Assembly: GCA_963521185.1 (NCBI GenBank)
Contig: CAUQTV010000001.1
Location: 829,641-893,640 of the forward strand
Source: Enterobacter_D sp963521185
Lineage (GTDB): Bacteria; Pseudomonadota; Gammaproteobacteria; Enterobacterales; Enterobacteriaceae
DNA length: 64,000 nt
Reading direction: 5' to 3'
Shown here: piece by piece, positions 16,659 to 26,063 of the stretch
Layout of the letters: each line of letters starts with the position of its first letter
How positions within the stretch are numbered: the stretch's first letter is position 1
Position numbers and translations under genes: made by a program
Notes under the pieces: generated by a model
The model's database searches: none
Told to the model about the DNA's origin: nothing
What the model saw: the letters and a program-made list of their open reading frames with translations, nothing else

Positions 16659-18827
16659 TCAGAAGGTGTAGTGCATATTCAGCGTGTAGTTACGCGGCTC
16701 GCCGTAAAGCGCGTAATCGCTCAACCACGAATAATAGGTGCGATCAAACAGGTTATTCACGTTAGCCTGGACCGCCAACTGTTTCGTCACCTGATAACGT
16801 GCAAACAGGCTCGCCAGCGGGTAACTGCCCTGGTACACGCGCGTCGTTTCACCGTCAGCGCCGGTGGCATCCTGGAAGGTGCGGTTTTGCCAGTTCAGCC
16901 CGCCGCCCAGCGTCAGATCCGGCAGCGTTGGCACACGATAGCGGCTGAAGAGTTTAAAGGTGGTTTGCGGCATATTGCTGTTGTAGCGACCATCGGAATC
17001 AGTTGCCACATAGCGCGTTGCACCGAAGGTCATTTGCAGGTTATCGGTGACAGCACCGTTTAACTCGAACTCCGCACCTTTGCTCACCGCGCCTTTAGTG
17101 GAAACATAGGCCTGCTCGCTGGAACCATTAACAAAATTACTGCCGTCGGTCTGCGGCGCGTTTTCCTGCTCGATGCGGAACACGGCAGACGTCGCGGTCA
17201 GACGGCCATCGAACCAGTCTGATTTCAGGCCGGTTTCATAGTTATTCCCGGTAACAGGCTTGAGATAGCTGCCGTTGCGATCGCGGTAGGTTTGCGGCTG
17301 GAAGATGGAGGTGTAGCTGGCGTAAGCGGACCAGGTCTCGTTAATGTCGTACACCAGGCCGCCATAAGGCGTGATATTGTTTTTGCTCACATTGCCGCTG
17401 CTGCCGTGAGTACTCCATTCGGTATAACGCGCGCCCACAATTAGCGATAGCGGATCGGCCAGCGAGAATCGCGCTGCGGTGTAAGCCGCTTTCTGGCGCA
17501 CAACATCGTTGGCATTCAGGTACCAGTCGCCCCATTCAGGTTCGTCCACATCGCCATTCCAGTTGTTATCCACGCGCCCCATCTGCGCACTGTCGAGCGC
17601 TCCGTCTTCGCTGTAGGTTTCATTATGCTGACGACTGTAGCTCGCGCCGACGACCAGTTCATGCTGGCGGCCCAACAGGTTGAAGGGGCCAGTGGCGTAG
17701 GTGTCGACAGATTCTAGTTTACGCGTCCCCCGGTCTTTACTGCCAAAACCTGACGTGCCTTCGCCGGTAGTGATATCAGGAAACTCCATAATGTAGAGTA
17801 ACTTATCGTTAAAGTTTTCTTCCGCGTGCGTGCCGTTAACGCGGAAACTCCAGCCGTTATCAAAATTGTGCGTGACGTTGGCGAACACTTTGCGTGAGTC
17901 GAGGCTGTAGCGCGTCCAGTCCGCTGCCGGGTTGGTGCTGCGGTCAAAATGGGTGCGCTGCCCGTTGCTGTACCAGGTTGGCAGGCCGCCCCAGGTCGGA
18001 TTACCGGTATTACTTTCCTGATAGTCGTAGCCGAGCGACACGGTGGTCTTATCGGTGACGTCCGCGTCCAGCACGCCATAAAGAAATTTTTTGGTCTTAT
18101 GATAGCGATCGAGCCAGCTATCCTGATCCTGATATCCCGCGATCACGCGACCCCGCACGGTGCCAGCATCGTTCAATGGGGCAGAGACATCGGCCACATA
18201 GCGCTGAGCATTCCAGCTGCCGTATTCTGCGCTGACCGAGCTTTGGAAATCGTGGCTGTCGGCATGTTTACGCACCATATTCACCGACGCTGCCGGGCTG
18301 CCCGCGCCAGTCATCAGGCCCGTCGCACCGCGAACGACTTCGATGCGATCGTAGATCGCCGTGTCAGACCCGGCGTCACCAAAATTCCAGTCATCATTGA
18401 CGGACGTCGGAATGTCATCAAAGGTGTAGTTGGTGATTTTAAAGCCACGCGAGAAGTAGGCCGAGCGCTCGCTGTCGATCAGTTCAGCGGACACGCCGGT
18501 GGTGTTATCCAGTACGTCGCCGACGGATTGCAGGTTCTGATCTTCCATGCGCTGCGCGGTCACTACGCTGACAGATTGCGGCACATCCCGGGGAGCCAGC
18601 AGCATTTTGGTGCCTGCACGCGTGGTTTTTACGCTGTAATCCTGTGCATCCAGCACGGGATCCGTCGCGTAGGCTTCAACAATGATGTCATCCTGCGTCG
18701 CGCTTTGCGCCGCAAAAGCAGGGGTGATCACCGCGTGAATAGCCAGTGCCAGCAGGGACACGCTAAAGGTTTTTTGAGCGCCGCAGACGTGCCTGTTCGC
18801 GCGCGCGGCCTTGCCAATGAAAGACAT
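16659..18827 (-). CDS. TonB-dependent ferric siderophore receptor, FhuE-like
   Basis: Outer-membrane receptor of 722 residues, similar throughout to E. coli FhuE (ferric coprogen/rhodotorulic acid receptor) in plug motifs such as DRIEVVRGATGLMTGAG and in barrel strands. Signal peptide at about 1-38 ending PAFA, then a TonB-box-like stretch DDIIVEAYA, plug domain, 22-strand barrel and a C-terminal aromatic (MHYTF). I chose ATG 18827 (MSFIGK); the frame is open further upstream to 18908. A Fur box lies at 18955. Paralogy to the true fhuE elsewhere in the genome is possible, so no symbol is given. Confidence 0.9.
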   Translation of the reverse strand: MSFIGKAARANRHVCGAQKTFSVSLLALAIHAVITPAFAAQSATQDDIIVEAYATDPVLDAQDYSVKTTRAGTKMLLAPRDVPQSVSVVTAQRMEDQNLQSVGDVLDNTTGVSAELIDSERSAYFSRGFKITNYTFDDIPTSVNDDWNFGDAGSDTAIYDRIEVVRGATGLMTGAGSPAASVNMVRKHADSHDFQSSVSAEYGSWNAQRYVADVSAPLNDAGTVRGRVIAGYQDQDSWLDRYHKTKKFLYGVLDADVTDKTTVSLGYDYQESNTGNPTWGGLPTWYSNGQRTHFDRSTNPAADWTRYSLDSRKVFANVTHNFDNGWSFRVNGTHAEENFNDKLLYIMEFPDITTGEGTSGFGSKDRGTRKLESVDTYATGPFNLLGRQHELVVGASYSRQHNETYSEDGALDSAQMGRVDNNWNGDVDEPEWGDWYLNANDVVRQKAAYTAARFSLADPLSLIVGARYTEWSTHGSSGNVSKNNITPYGGLVYDINETWSAYASYTSIFQPQTYRDRNGSYLKPVTGNNYETGLKSDWFDGRLTATSAVFRIEQENAPQTDGSNFVNGSSEQAYVSTKGAVSKGAEFELNGAVTDNLQMTFGATRYVATDSDGRYNSNMPQTTFKLFSRYRVPTLPDLTLGGGLNWQNRTFQDATGADGETTRVYQGSYPLASLFARYQVTKQLAVQANVNNLFDRTYYSWLSDYALYGEPRNYTLNMHYTF

Positions 18828-18954
18828 AAATAATCCCATCAAAATAGGTGTGATAAGGCGCAATGCCGTTTGTTTTATTGTGTCGCTGCGCGTGAACCGT
18901 TCCGTCACGCGCAGGGATCAGCATTGCAGGGGTTATTCAACTGCATTTGAGAAG

Positions 18955-18973
18955 ATGAATGATAATGATTTGC
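18955..18973. promoter_or_regulatory. Fur box upstream of the siderophore receptor
   Basis: ATGAATGATAATGATTTGC resembles the 19-bp Fur consensus (GATAATGATAATCATTATC), with the central ATGATAATGAT block conserved. About 130 bp before the receptor start, so iron repression is expected. Confidence 0.75.
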
Positions 18974-19046
18974 TTTTCAGTCGTCGCGTAAGGAATGCGG
19001 GGTGATATGTAACAAGATATTAAAATGAGGGAAGGGCGATGGGAGA

Positions 19047-19069
19047 ATCCGACGACGGCATCGTCGGAT
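19047..19069. terminator. Hairpin after the amidotransferase gene
   Basis: Perfect 9-bp stem ATCCGACGA (19047-19055) / TCGTCGGAT (19061-19069), loop of five. It lies just past the stop of the leftward gene at 19083, without a strong T tract, so it is a possible terminator or RNA end-stabilising hairpin. Confidence 0.5.
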
Positions 19070-19082
19070 GATCGATAATGGC

Positions 19083-19826
19083 TTAAATGTGTTTTTCGAT
19101 AAAGCGCGTTAAAATGGCCGATGCCTCTGTCGCCGTCGTTATGGCTTGCAACAGCTGCTCCGGGTCTTTTCCCGCCTCACGCAATGACTCCGCTCGCAGG
19201 TTAATCATTGACCGCGCAATTTCTGGCGTGAATTCTGGATGGAACTGCGTGGAATACGCATTGCTGCTGTAGCGGACAATCTGGTGCGCATCATGATCGG
19301 AACTCGCGAGCGCCACGGCACCTTCGGGCAGGCGCGTAATGGTTTGCATATGAGTCAGGTGGGCAGGGAACTGCGGCGGGAAACCATCAAGTAGCGGATC
19401 ATCTATGGCGGCGGCATTCAACACCACGTTACGACAGCCGAACTCAAGCCCCCTGGGATGGTAATCCACATCTCCGCCCAGCGCATGGGCCATCAACTGG
19501 TGACCGTAACACACGCCAAAGACGGGCACGTCAAAAGCGACGGCTTCTTTGATCCATCCGGCGGTGCGCTCACTCCAGGCTTCTTTATCTGTCACCATGG
19601 CCCATGATCCGGTGATCACCACAACAACGTTGCTGTCGTAAGCTGGCAAGGGTTCATCTTCAAACACACGGACAACGTTAAAGCGGTCTTCATAGGGACT
19701 GAGTAAAGTTTTGAACCAGTCCGATAAATCACCCTGAGCGCGTCGAATATCATCCGGCGGCGTACCGGCCTGAATTAACAGCAGCGTTTTGTGGGCAGAT
19801 GAATCAGTGACAGTGGAGATGGGCAT
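19083..19826 (-). CDS. Class I glutamine amidotransferase-like protein
   Basis: 247 residues with the class I GATase fold: nucleophile elbow VFGVCYGHQLMAHALGG (Cys) and catalytic His-Glu in STQFHPEF. Such stand-alone proteins resemble YfeJ of Salmonella and GMP-synthase-type amidotransferases, but no synthetase partner is adjacent. I chose ATG 19826 (MPISTV) because AAGGAA precedes it; the frame is open further upstream to 19922. Substrate unknown. Confidence 0.87.
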   Translation of the reverse strand: MPISTVTDSSAHKTLLLIQAGTPPDDIRRAQGDLSDWFKTLLSPYEDRFNVVRVFEDEPLPAYDSNVVVVITGSWAMVTDKEAWSERTAGWIKEAVAFDVPVFGVCYGHQLMAHALGGDVDYHPRGLEFGCRNVVLNAAAIDDPLLDGFPPQFPAHLTHMQTITRLPEGAVALASSDHDAHQIVRYSSNAYSTQFHPEFTPEIARSMINLRAESLREAGKDPEQLLQAITTATEASAILTRFIEKHI

Positions 19827-20109
19827 AACGGGTTCCTTGACATAAAGGTTGAAGATGCCGCACAGGCAATTAAGCAAAATATTCTCAATTCGGCGATAAC
19901 GCAATGCATCATCCGGGAGCACGGCAACGGTTGCTGATAGCCACTGAGTTGGCGCTTATGTGAGAGTCATCCAACGATACGCGGACAATGGCGGATTCAT
20001 GCTGGGCTTACCTTGGTGCGCATAATGTATATTATGTTAAATTAAATCTTACAACAGGCCACATGCACGCTCATCGCAATCAGTCGATTAAAACGTCACA
20101 CTTCCCTTC

Positions 20110-20136
20110 CTAAAAACCCGGCTCGTTGGCCGGGTC
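20110..20136 (-). terminator. Terminator of the gene at 20153
   Basis: ACCCGGC (20116-20122) / GCCGGGT (20129-20135), 6-nt loop, followed on the minus strand by TTTTTAGG. Confidence 0.88.
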
Positions 20137-20152
20137 TGTACGATCTGCCAGC

Positions 20153-20602
20153 TCAACGCACCCCGTTTGCTGTGATACTGATTACGGGCATAACGGCGAT
20201 GCCGTCAGAATAAAATAAATCAGAATTAGTGAATGAGTACACGCGGCCGGTGATGCTCACATTCACGTGACTGCCATAGCCAGTGACTTTTGCGGTATTG
20301 GTATCAGCCACCAAAAATGGTGAGCGGTCCGCCAGGTGCTTCAACAGATCGCCTTTGATATCCCCATCAAGGTAATAACGGAAAACGTCGGAAACTGTAG
20401 CACCGCCTCCGTTGTATTTGGTCACATACAAGAACGTATTTTCTGTGATTTGACGATGCGAATCCAGCTTATCGTCTGGCTTGCCATTTAGGCACAGCTG
20501 ACAGACTGCAAACCCCGCGACCAACAGCAACAGCGTCACAGTTAAGGCCAGGTGAAGTCGTTTAAACACCGTGCTTTTTTGGCTGGTCAATGTCATCGCC
20601 AT
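20153..20602 (-). CDS. Hypothetical protein, single N-terminal membrane segment
   Basis: 149 residues that I do not recognise. A membrane helix at about 17-36 (LALTVTLLLLVAGFAV) is followed by an exported domain of about 110 residues rich in polar and beta-forming stretches (YVTKYNGGGATVSDVFRYYL, then VTGYGSHVNVSITGRVY). Start ATG 20602 has AAGGA eight bases upstream, and it has its own terminator. It stands alone in an AT-rich patch between two gene-poor stretches, which suggests acquired DNA. It could be a periplasmic accessory or immunity-type protein, but nothing here shows that. Confidence 0.65.
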   Translation of the reverse strand: MAMTLTSQKSTVFKRLHLALTVTLLLLVAGFAVCQLCLNGKPDDKLDSHRQITENTFLYVTKYNGGGATVSDVFRYYLDGDIKGDLLKHLADRSPFLVADTNTAKVTGYGSHVNVSITGRVYSFTNSDLFYSDGIAVMPVISITANGVR

Positions 20603-20872
20603 AAATTCGTCCTTGATATCAGTTTGGTTTATAGATTTCCGTTAACGCATAACGTGCACAAATAAGTTTCATTATTAATCAATTATGATATATCAACATT
20701 AGCACGTAAAAAACATTTTAGCTATTTCCCAGATTGCATCTGGCTCTTCTGATGCCCTTCCCCACTACGCAGCAATAAACAACCGACATAAAGCAAGGCG
20801 TCCCTGCCCTGAAAAAATTACGTCACGATGCTGTGTGAATAAAGCGAGAAAGTGTGATTTGCTTAAATGCTA

Positions 20873-21283
20873 TTAAGTCTGCGATTCTTGCATAATAACG
20901 TTATCAACGTCGAACGTGCCGTTGTAAGGCGCTTCAAAGTTTACGGCGACATACACCGGCCAGTCCGTTTCAGCGGTTACGCTGAACTGACTATAGGCCC
21001 AGTCTGCCGATGCCGGAATGGTTTTTGTGAAAAACGTCGTGCCCACGGTGGGATCCAGAATAAGCACTGTGCCGCCCATATCCGAACGGGATGAGAAACT
21101 AAAGACATACGTGGTACCCGGCGTATGCTGAACATTTTGCTCAATACGCCCTGTAGCTTCCAAATGGCAGTAGTAGTTGGTATTAGTTTCTGAGGGGTTG
21201 GACACCAGGTTTGCAGCGCTTTCAATCCAATTGTCTGTAATATCCGGATTGAACTGACCATCTTTGATTAAATTAGTTGCCAT
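20873..21283 (-). CDS. Small carbohydrate-binding-module-like protein
   Basis: 136 residues. The pattern starts NLIKDGQFN...DNW and ends FDVDNVIMQES, with alternating beta strands between; this looks like one jelly-roll module of the CBM4/9-like type. There is no signal peptide and no catalytic domain. Start ATG 21283 has AAAGGA upstream; an earlier in-frame start at 21391 lacks one. In this family the module is normally attached to an enzyme or phage/toxin protein, so a free-standing one is odd. AT-rich surroundings suggest transfer. Function not assignable. Confidence 0.65.
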   Translation of the reverse strand: MATNLIKDGQFNPDITDNWIESAANLVSNPSETNTNYYCHLEATGRIEQNVQHTPGTTYVFSFSSRSDMGGTVLILDPTVGTTFFTKTIPASADWAYSQFSVTAETDWPVYVAVNFEAPYNGTFDVDNVIMQESQT

Positions 21284-21549
21284 GTGTTTTTCCTTTAATT
21301 CGTTTAAGGATGAATTTCGGATTTGATAATTTAAGCAGACATGCATGCACCCGCTAAATATAGCATCGTGCCAAACGATGTAATGTGCCAAATAAAGTCA
21401 TGTTCGCCTCTAATATGGCTAGGTGAGATTATACTTAATTAAATTATTGACTTAACCTCGAATACGACGAAAATGACTCTATCCAAGCGACTCGCTGTAA
21501 ACGGGAGCACATCATCGCCGGTTCTTGCAGTTCTTTCTCTGTAACAAAA

Positions 21550-22848
21550 GTGAAAACGTGGAGCGCGGTCGTGGTCGCCGCGCTGTTTCTCACCAGTTGC
21601 GCATCAAAACCGCCAGCATCGTTGGTCACCCCACTGCCCCCCGTCGCTAAACACCCGCTGGCGGATAAAACGTCTAAAAATCGCGATCCCGTGCGCGGCG
21701 TCTGGCTGGCGACGGTTTCCCGCCTCGACTGGCCACCGGTTAACTCAGTGAATGCCAGCACAACTGTGCGGATTAACCAGCAGCAGCAAGCGTTAAAAGA
21801 CAAACTGGATAAGCTGAAAAGCCTCGGCGTTAATACTGTTTTTTTCCAGGTGAAGCCGGACGGCACCGCACTGTGGCCATCAAAAATTTTACCGTGGTCA
21901 GATATGCTGACAGGACATATCGGCACCGATCCCGGTTATGATCCGTTGCAGTTTATGCTCGATGAAGCGCACAAACGCGGCATCAAAGTTCACGCCTGGT
22001 TCAACCCCTATCGCGTATCAACCAATACCAGGCCGTCGACCGTTGGAGACTTAAATCGTACGCTTTCGCTCAATCCCGCCAGCGTCTTTGTGTTACACCG
22101 CGACTGGATCCGCACCTCCGGCGATCGCTACGTGCTTGACCCGGGTATTCCCGAAGCGCGGGACTGGATCACCAGCATCGTCGCCGAAGTGGTTGCGCGA
22201 TACCCCGTGGACGGCGTTCAGTTCGATGATTATTTCTATACCGAGTCGCCAGGTTCAACATTGAATGACAATCAGACTTTCCAGAAATACGGTCAGGGTT
22301 TTGCGTCAAAAGCCGACTGGCGCAGACACAACACGCAACTGTTGATTGAACAGGTGTCGCGCAGTATCAAACAGTTAAACCCTAACGTTGAGTTTGGTGT
22401 CAGCCCTGCGGGCGTCTGGCGAAATATTTCTCACGACCCGGCCGGATCGCAGACGCGCGGCGCGGCCGCTTACGACGAATCCTACGCTGACACCCGTCGC
22501 TGGGTGCAACAAGGTTTACTGGATTATATTGCGCCGCAGATTTACTGGCCCTTCGCCCGCGATGCCGCCCGCTATGATGTGCTCGCAAAATGGTGGGCAG
22601 AGGTGGTTAAACCTACGCACACCCGTCTCTATATTGGCGTCGCGTTGTATAAAGTGGGTGAACCGTCGAAGAATGAGCCAGACTGGACGATCAATGGCGG
22701 CGTGCCGGAGCTGAAAAAACAGCTCGATTTGAACGACGCCTTGCCGCAAATCAGCGGCACTATTCTGTTCCGGGAAAACAATCTCAACCAGCCGCAGGCC
22801 CGAGAAGCCGTGAGTTACCTGCGGACTCGTTGGGGGAATCAGCCGTAA
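21550..22848 (+). CDS. digH: Glycosyl hydrolase-like lipoprotein DigH (peptidoglycan glycosidase)
   Basis: Outer-membrane lipoprotein of 432 residues, closely similar to E. coli YddW/DigH, which cleaves denuded peptidoglycan glycan strands at the septum. Lipobox LTSC gives Cys17; residue +2 is Ala, so outer-membrane sorting is expected. The GH10-like barrel region has RGVWLATVSRLDWPPV at the start and DGVQFDDYFYTESPGS, where the acidic residues are likely catalytic. The start is GTG 21550; the ribosome site is weak, but no other start keeps the signal peptide. Confidence 0.93.
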   Translation: MKTWSAVVVAALFLTSCASKPPASLVTPLPPVAKHPLADKTSKNRDPVRGVWLATVSRLDWPPVNSVNASTTVRINQQQQALKDKLDKLKSLGVNTVFFQVKPDGTALWPSKILPWSDMLTGHIGTDPGYDPLQFMLDEAHKRGIKVHAWFNPYRVSTNTRPSTVGDLNRTLSLNPASVFVLHRDWIRTSGDRYVLDPGIPEARDWITSIVAEVVARYPVDGVQFDDYFYTESPGSTLNDNQTFQKYGQGFASKADWRRHNTQLLIEQVSRSIKQLNPNVEFGVSPAGVWRNISHDPAGSQTRGAAAYDESYADTRRWVQQGLLDYIAPQIYWPFARDAARYDVLAKWWAEVVKPTHTRLYIGVALYKVGEPSKNEPDWTINGGVPELKKQLDLNDALPQISGTILFRENNLNQPQAREAVSYLRTRWGNQP

Positions 22849-22858
22849 ATTTATCGTG

Positions 22859-22934
22859 CGCTACGTGAAATCTGGCAAACTTAGCAAGGCATCTGACCTC
22901 AGTTTTCACGTAGCGATGCGCTTATCTGCGCATC
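22859..22934. repeat. Two consecutive inverted repeats in a gene-free stretch
   Basis: A perfect 12-bp inverted repeat CGCTACGTGAAA (22859-22870) / TTTCACGTAGCG (22904-22915) is followed at once by a perfect 7-bp hairpin GATGCGC (22915-22921) / GCGCATC (22928-22934). They lie just after digH in a 300-bp stretch with no supported gene. They could be a terminator region, a palindromic repeat or a small RNA. Confidence 0.55.
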
Positions 22935-23148
22935 TCTGACCCCATTTTGCCGTCTGGCTTAATGGTGAATGGATCTTAATCATCTGGATTTATTTTTTAG
23001 CGCCCTTTCCTTTTAATCTCCTCTTTCCTATCTTTAGAGGTGGGTATGCTCAATTTTCATTTCCGCACTAATACTAAATGATTAAGGCAACTCGCACTTT
23101 ATCGACCAGAATTATCATTACCTCCAAAATAAAAAGTCAGGTGGGCCT

Positions 23149-23514
23149 ATGTTTCTCGATTACTTCGCATTGGCTGTCCTCATTATCGTTATGCTGGTTA
23201 TATTTTACGGCGTTATTATTATTCATGACATCCCCTATATTCTGGCGAAAAACAGAAACCATCCCCACCAGGACGCCATCCATGTTGCGGGTTGGATTAG
23301 CCTGTTTACGCTGCACGTCATCTGGCCTTTTTTGTGGGTCTGGGCCACGCTTTACCGTGAAGACAGAGGCTGGGGAATGTCCGGTAAAACAGAGGATTAC
23401 CGCGAAAATGAGGTCGCGGACTTAAAGGAAAGAATTGAACGAATAGAAGCTGAGCTTAAACTCCACCAGCAATCGCTCAGCCCACAACCTGAACAAAATC
23501 AAAATAATAATTAA
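23149..23514 (+). CDS. yiaW: DUF3302 inner-membrane protein YiaW
   Basis: 121 residues similar to E. coli YiaW over most of its length (FLDYFALAVLIIVMLVIFYG, HVAGWISLFTLHVIWPFLWV). Two membrane segments at about 5-27 and 45-68, then a cytosolic tail with a short coiled coil. It precedes yiaV by 30 bp, the standard pair; YiaW is thought to accompany the YiaV membrane fusion protein, but no function is proven. In E. coli the pair lies elsewhere, next to aldB. Confidence 0.9.
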   Translation: MFLDYFALAVLIIVMLVIFYGVIIIHDIPYILAKNRNHPHQDAIHVAGWISLFTLHVIWPFLWVWATLYREDRGWGMSGKTEDYRENEVADLKERIERIEAELKLHQQSLSPQPEQNQNNN

Positions 23515-23544
23515 TATTCTAAATAACCCTCAAGGTGTGCTGGT

Positions 23545-24681
23545 ATGGATCTTCTGATTATTTTGACGTATGCCGCATTTGCTTACGGGTGTTTTAAGCT
23601 TTTCCGCATCCCCGTTAATAAGTGGACGGTACCGACAGCGTTATTGGGTGGCGTCGTGTTAGTGGCGACGCTGGTTTTACTGATGAACTATAATCACCCT
23701 TATACCTTTACGGCACAAAAAGCCGTAATCACTATTCCAATTACACCACAAGTCTCTGGCGTGGTGGTGGAGGTGAATACCAACGCAAACGTTTTGTTAA
23801 AAAAAGGAACGCCGCTGTTTCGGTTGGATCCTTCGCTGTTTGAAGCGCGTCTGGCAAGACTGAAAGCCGATCTTGTCACCACGCAGGCCACCGTGAATGG
23901 TCTACGCTCGAATCTGGCAGCAGCAAATGCCGACATTGAACGCATCTCTGCCGAACGCGATCGCACGGCAAAAGATTATCAGCGCTATGCCCAGGGCAGT
24001 AAACGTGCGGTAAATCCCTTCTCGGATCAAGAAGTGACCAACGCCCGACAAATATTCTTAACGCAGGATGCCGCGGTTAAGGTGTCCAAAGCGCAGCGTG
24101 ATGCCATTCTGGCAGAACTCAACGGCATGCTAAATGGTGAAGATGCCAGAATCACCAGCCTGCGCGCGCAAATTGCCGAAGCGCAGTTCAACCTGGACAA
24201 CACCGTCATCCGTGCGCCGGGCGATGGTTACATCACTCAGGTGCTGGTGCGCCCCGGAAGCTATGCGGCCGCCCTGCCGTTACGCCCGGTCATGACCTTC
24301 ATACCGGAACAGAAACGCCAGATTATCGCCGTCTTCCGACAGAATTCCCTCCTGAGACTGGTGGTCAACGATGAGGCCGAAGTGGTGTTTAACAGTGTTC
24401 CCGGCAAGATATTTTCCGGAAAAGTGACAGGGGTTTTACCCATCGTGCCCAACGGGAGTTATCAGGCGCAGGGCAATCTCCAGGGACTGAATCTGGATCC
24501 GCAAGCCGGTGGACTGATGGTCTCGATTGAACTGGACAGCCAGGTCGACAGCTATTCGCTGCCGGACGGTGTCGCGGCGCAGGTTGCGGTCTATTCCGAT
24601 CACTTTACGCACGTCGCGGTAATGCGCAAGGTGCTGCTGCGCATGACCAGTTGGCTGCATTATCTCTACTTAGATCATTGA
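23545..24681 (+). CDS. yiaV: HlyD-family membrane fusion protein YiaV
   Basis: 378 residues, the same length as E. coli YiaV. One or two N-terminal membrane helices (2-20, 28-47), a biotinyl-lipoyl-like half-motif near residues 60-95, a helical hairpin at about 95-220, the second lipoyl half (DNTVIRAPGDGYITQVLVRPG) and a beta-barrel domain. Such proteins are the periplasmic adaptors of efflux systems of the EmrA/AaeA type; no transporter gene is adjacent, so the partner is unknown. Its stop overlaps that of the convergent LysR gene by seven bases. Confidence 0.92.
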   Translation: MDLLIILTYAAFAYGCFKLFRIPVNKWTVPTALLGGVVLVATLVLLMNYNHPYTFTAQKAVITIPITPQVSGVVVEVNTNANVLLKKGTPLFRLDPSLFEARLARLKADLVTTQATVNGLRSNLAAANADIERISAERDRTAKDYQRYAQGSKRAVNPFSDQEVTNARQIFLTQDAAVKVSKAQRDAILAELNGMLNGEDARITSLRAQIAEAQFNLDNTVIRAPGDGYITQVLVRPGSYAAALPLRPVMTFIPEQKRQIIAVFRQNSLLRLVVNDEAEVVFNSVPGKIFSGKVTGVLPIVPNGSYQAQGNLQGLNLDPQAGGLMVSIELDSQVDSYSLPDGVAAQVAVYSDHFTHVAVMRKVLLRMTSWLHYLYLDH

Positions 24682-25574
24682 TTTTGCGCATCAACCCTTC
24701 GTGACAACATGTCGTGGAAAATCCTGGTTGCCATGGAGATAGAGCGTTGTCTTGGCAGACAGAGATCCACTTTTACCCTCCCCACCAGAGGATCGGCCAG
24801 CGCAATGGCGATAAATTTTTCATGGCCGACGGTATCGTTCACGTTCAACTGGGGCAGCAATATCAGCGCTTCCCCTTCCAGGGCCAGGCACTTTTGTACT
24901 TCCAGCGAACGGGTGATGAAATGCATATCCACGTGCAGCCCCTCGCGGCGTGCGGCTGACTCCAGCAATTGACGCGCGGAATAATTTGAGGGCGGAATGG
25001 CGATCGAATAGCGCGTGAGATCGGTTAACGTCAGATAACTTTTGCCCGCCAGCGGATGGTTAGCGGACATCAAAACCTTATGATTTAGCTCGCAATAGTT
25101 CGTCACCTGAAGCTCAGCGCTGACCGGCATGTAGAACGTCAGGGCCACATCCGCCTTCCCCGAGATCAGCTGTTCGGCGATCTGCGGGGCACTGCCAATA
25201 TCGATTTCAAACGTAACGTTGGGGTTAAGCTGACGAAACTCGCTGATCGTCGGCGCAATAAAGGACGAAATCAGACTCTCGGCAGAACAGATCCGCACCG
25301 TACCGGAGACGATGCTTTGCGCCGACGCGATCCGCTCTTTAACGGCGTCAAGCTCGCGCAGCGTGGCATCAACCGCCTGCGCCAGATACTCCCCCTCGCG
25401 GGTCAGCTTAATGCCGCGCGGACTGCGCTCGATAAGCAGTGCGCCATAATAATGTTCCAGAATATCGATCTGACGGGTGATCGCACCGGGGGCGACGAAT
25501 AATTTATCCGCGGCGTCTCTGAATGACGATGATTTTGCCACCTGGCTGAAATAACGCAGCGAGCGCAGTTGCAT
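24675..25574 (-). CDS. LysR-family transcriptional regulator
   Basis: 299 residues: N-terminal winged helix (LRYFSQVAKSSSFRDAADKL) and a periplasmic-binding-type effector domain. GGAGG precedes the ATG. It is divergent from the MFS transporter-amidase operon across 489 bp, so control of that operon is the simplest inference, with the transported amide as possible inducer. It is not obviously YiaU, although YiaU also neighbours yiaV in E. coli. Confidence 0.9.
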   Translation of the reverse strand: MQLRSLRYFSQVAKSSSFRDAADKLFVAPGAITRQIDILEHYYGALLIERSPRGIKLTREGEYLAQAVDATLRELDAVKERIASAQSIVSGTVRICSAESLISSFIAPTISEFRQLNPNVTFEIDIGSAPQIAEQLISGKADVALTFYMPVSAELQVTNYCELNHKVLMSANHPLAGKSYLTLTDLTRYSIAIPPSNYSARQLLESAARREGLHVDMHFITRSLEVQKCLALEGEALILLPQLNVNDTVGHEKFIAIALADPLVGRVKVDLCLPRQRSISMATRIFHDMLSRRVDAQNQ

Positions 25575-26063
25575 ATTGCCTCCGGTTTATCTCCCTTATA
25601 TCAACAAACACTACGTCTTTTTTTAAAGCGAGGGAAGCTTTCAGCAACAAGGCTCAAACAGGCCCGAACATGCACCCAAACAATGCAGCACGAACCATAA
25701 TCGCGCACTGCCAATTTATTTCACGATGAAGAATCAAAAAATAACCGACATATCATTGCACTGTGCGCGTATCTATTATTCATTCCCGGTTGACTGACAC
25801 AAGAGAGTAAGCACATTCATGGTGCAATCCACCTTTCTGTAAAACATCACCACATACCCTTAAAAACAACCCGCAAAATATTTACATATAAATCAATGTG
25901 ATAGAGCAATAGATAGCCTTTTCTTATTTTACTTTTTTAGCGTCAGTGACACCTTTTTTTACGCACTGCCTGCGCACAATTGTGATAGTGATGAGAAAGC
26001 ACTCTTGTTATATGTGGAGTCCGGATTCTCGCTCATTCGTCGAAAATATGAGGAAGACTATTA
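25575..26063. other. Intergenic regulatory stretch between divergent lysR and MFS genes
   Basis: 489 bp, AT-rich (especially 25850-25960), with no supported open frame. It must hold both promoters and presumably LysR sites; I could not single out a convincing T-N11-A operator. AGGAAG at 26051-26056 is the ribosome site for the MFS gene. Confidence 0.5.

Noticed and set aside
22859..22934. CRISPR-like repeat
   Set aside because: The repeats are inverted, not direct, and occur once; there are no spacers or cas genes.
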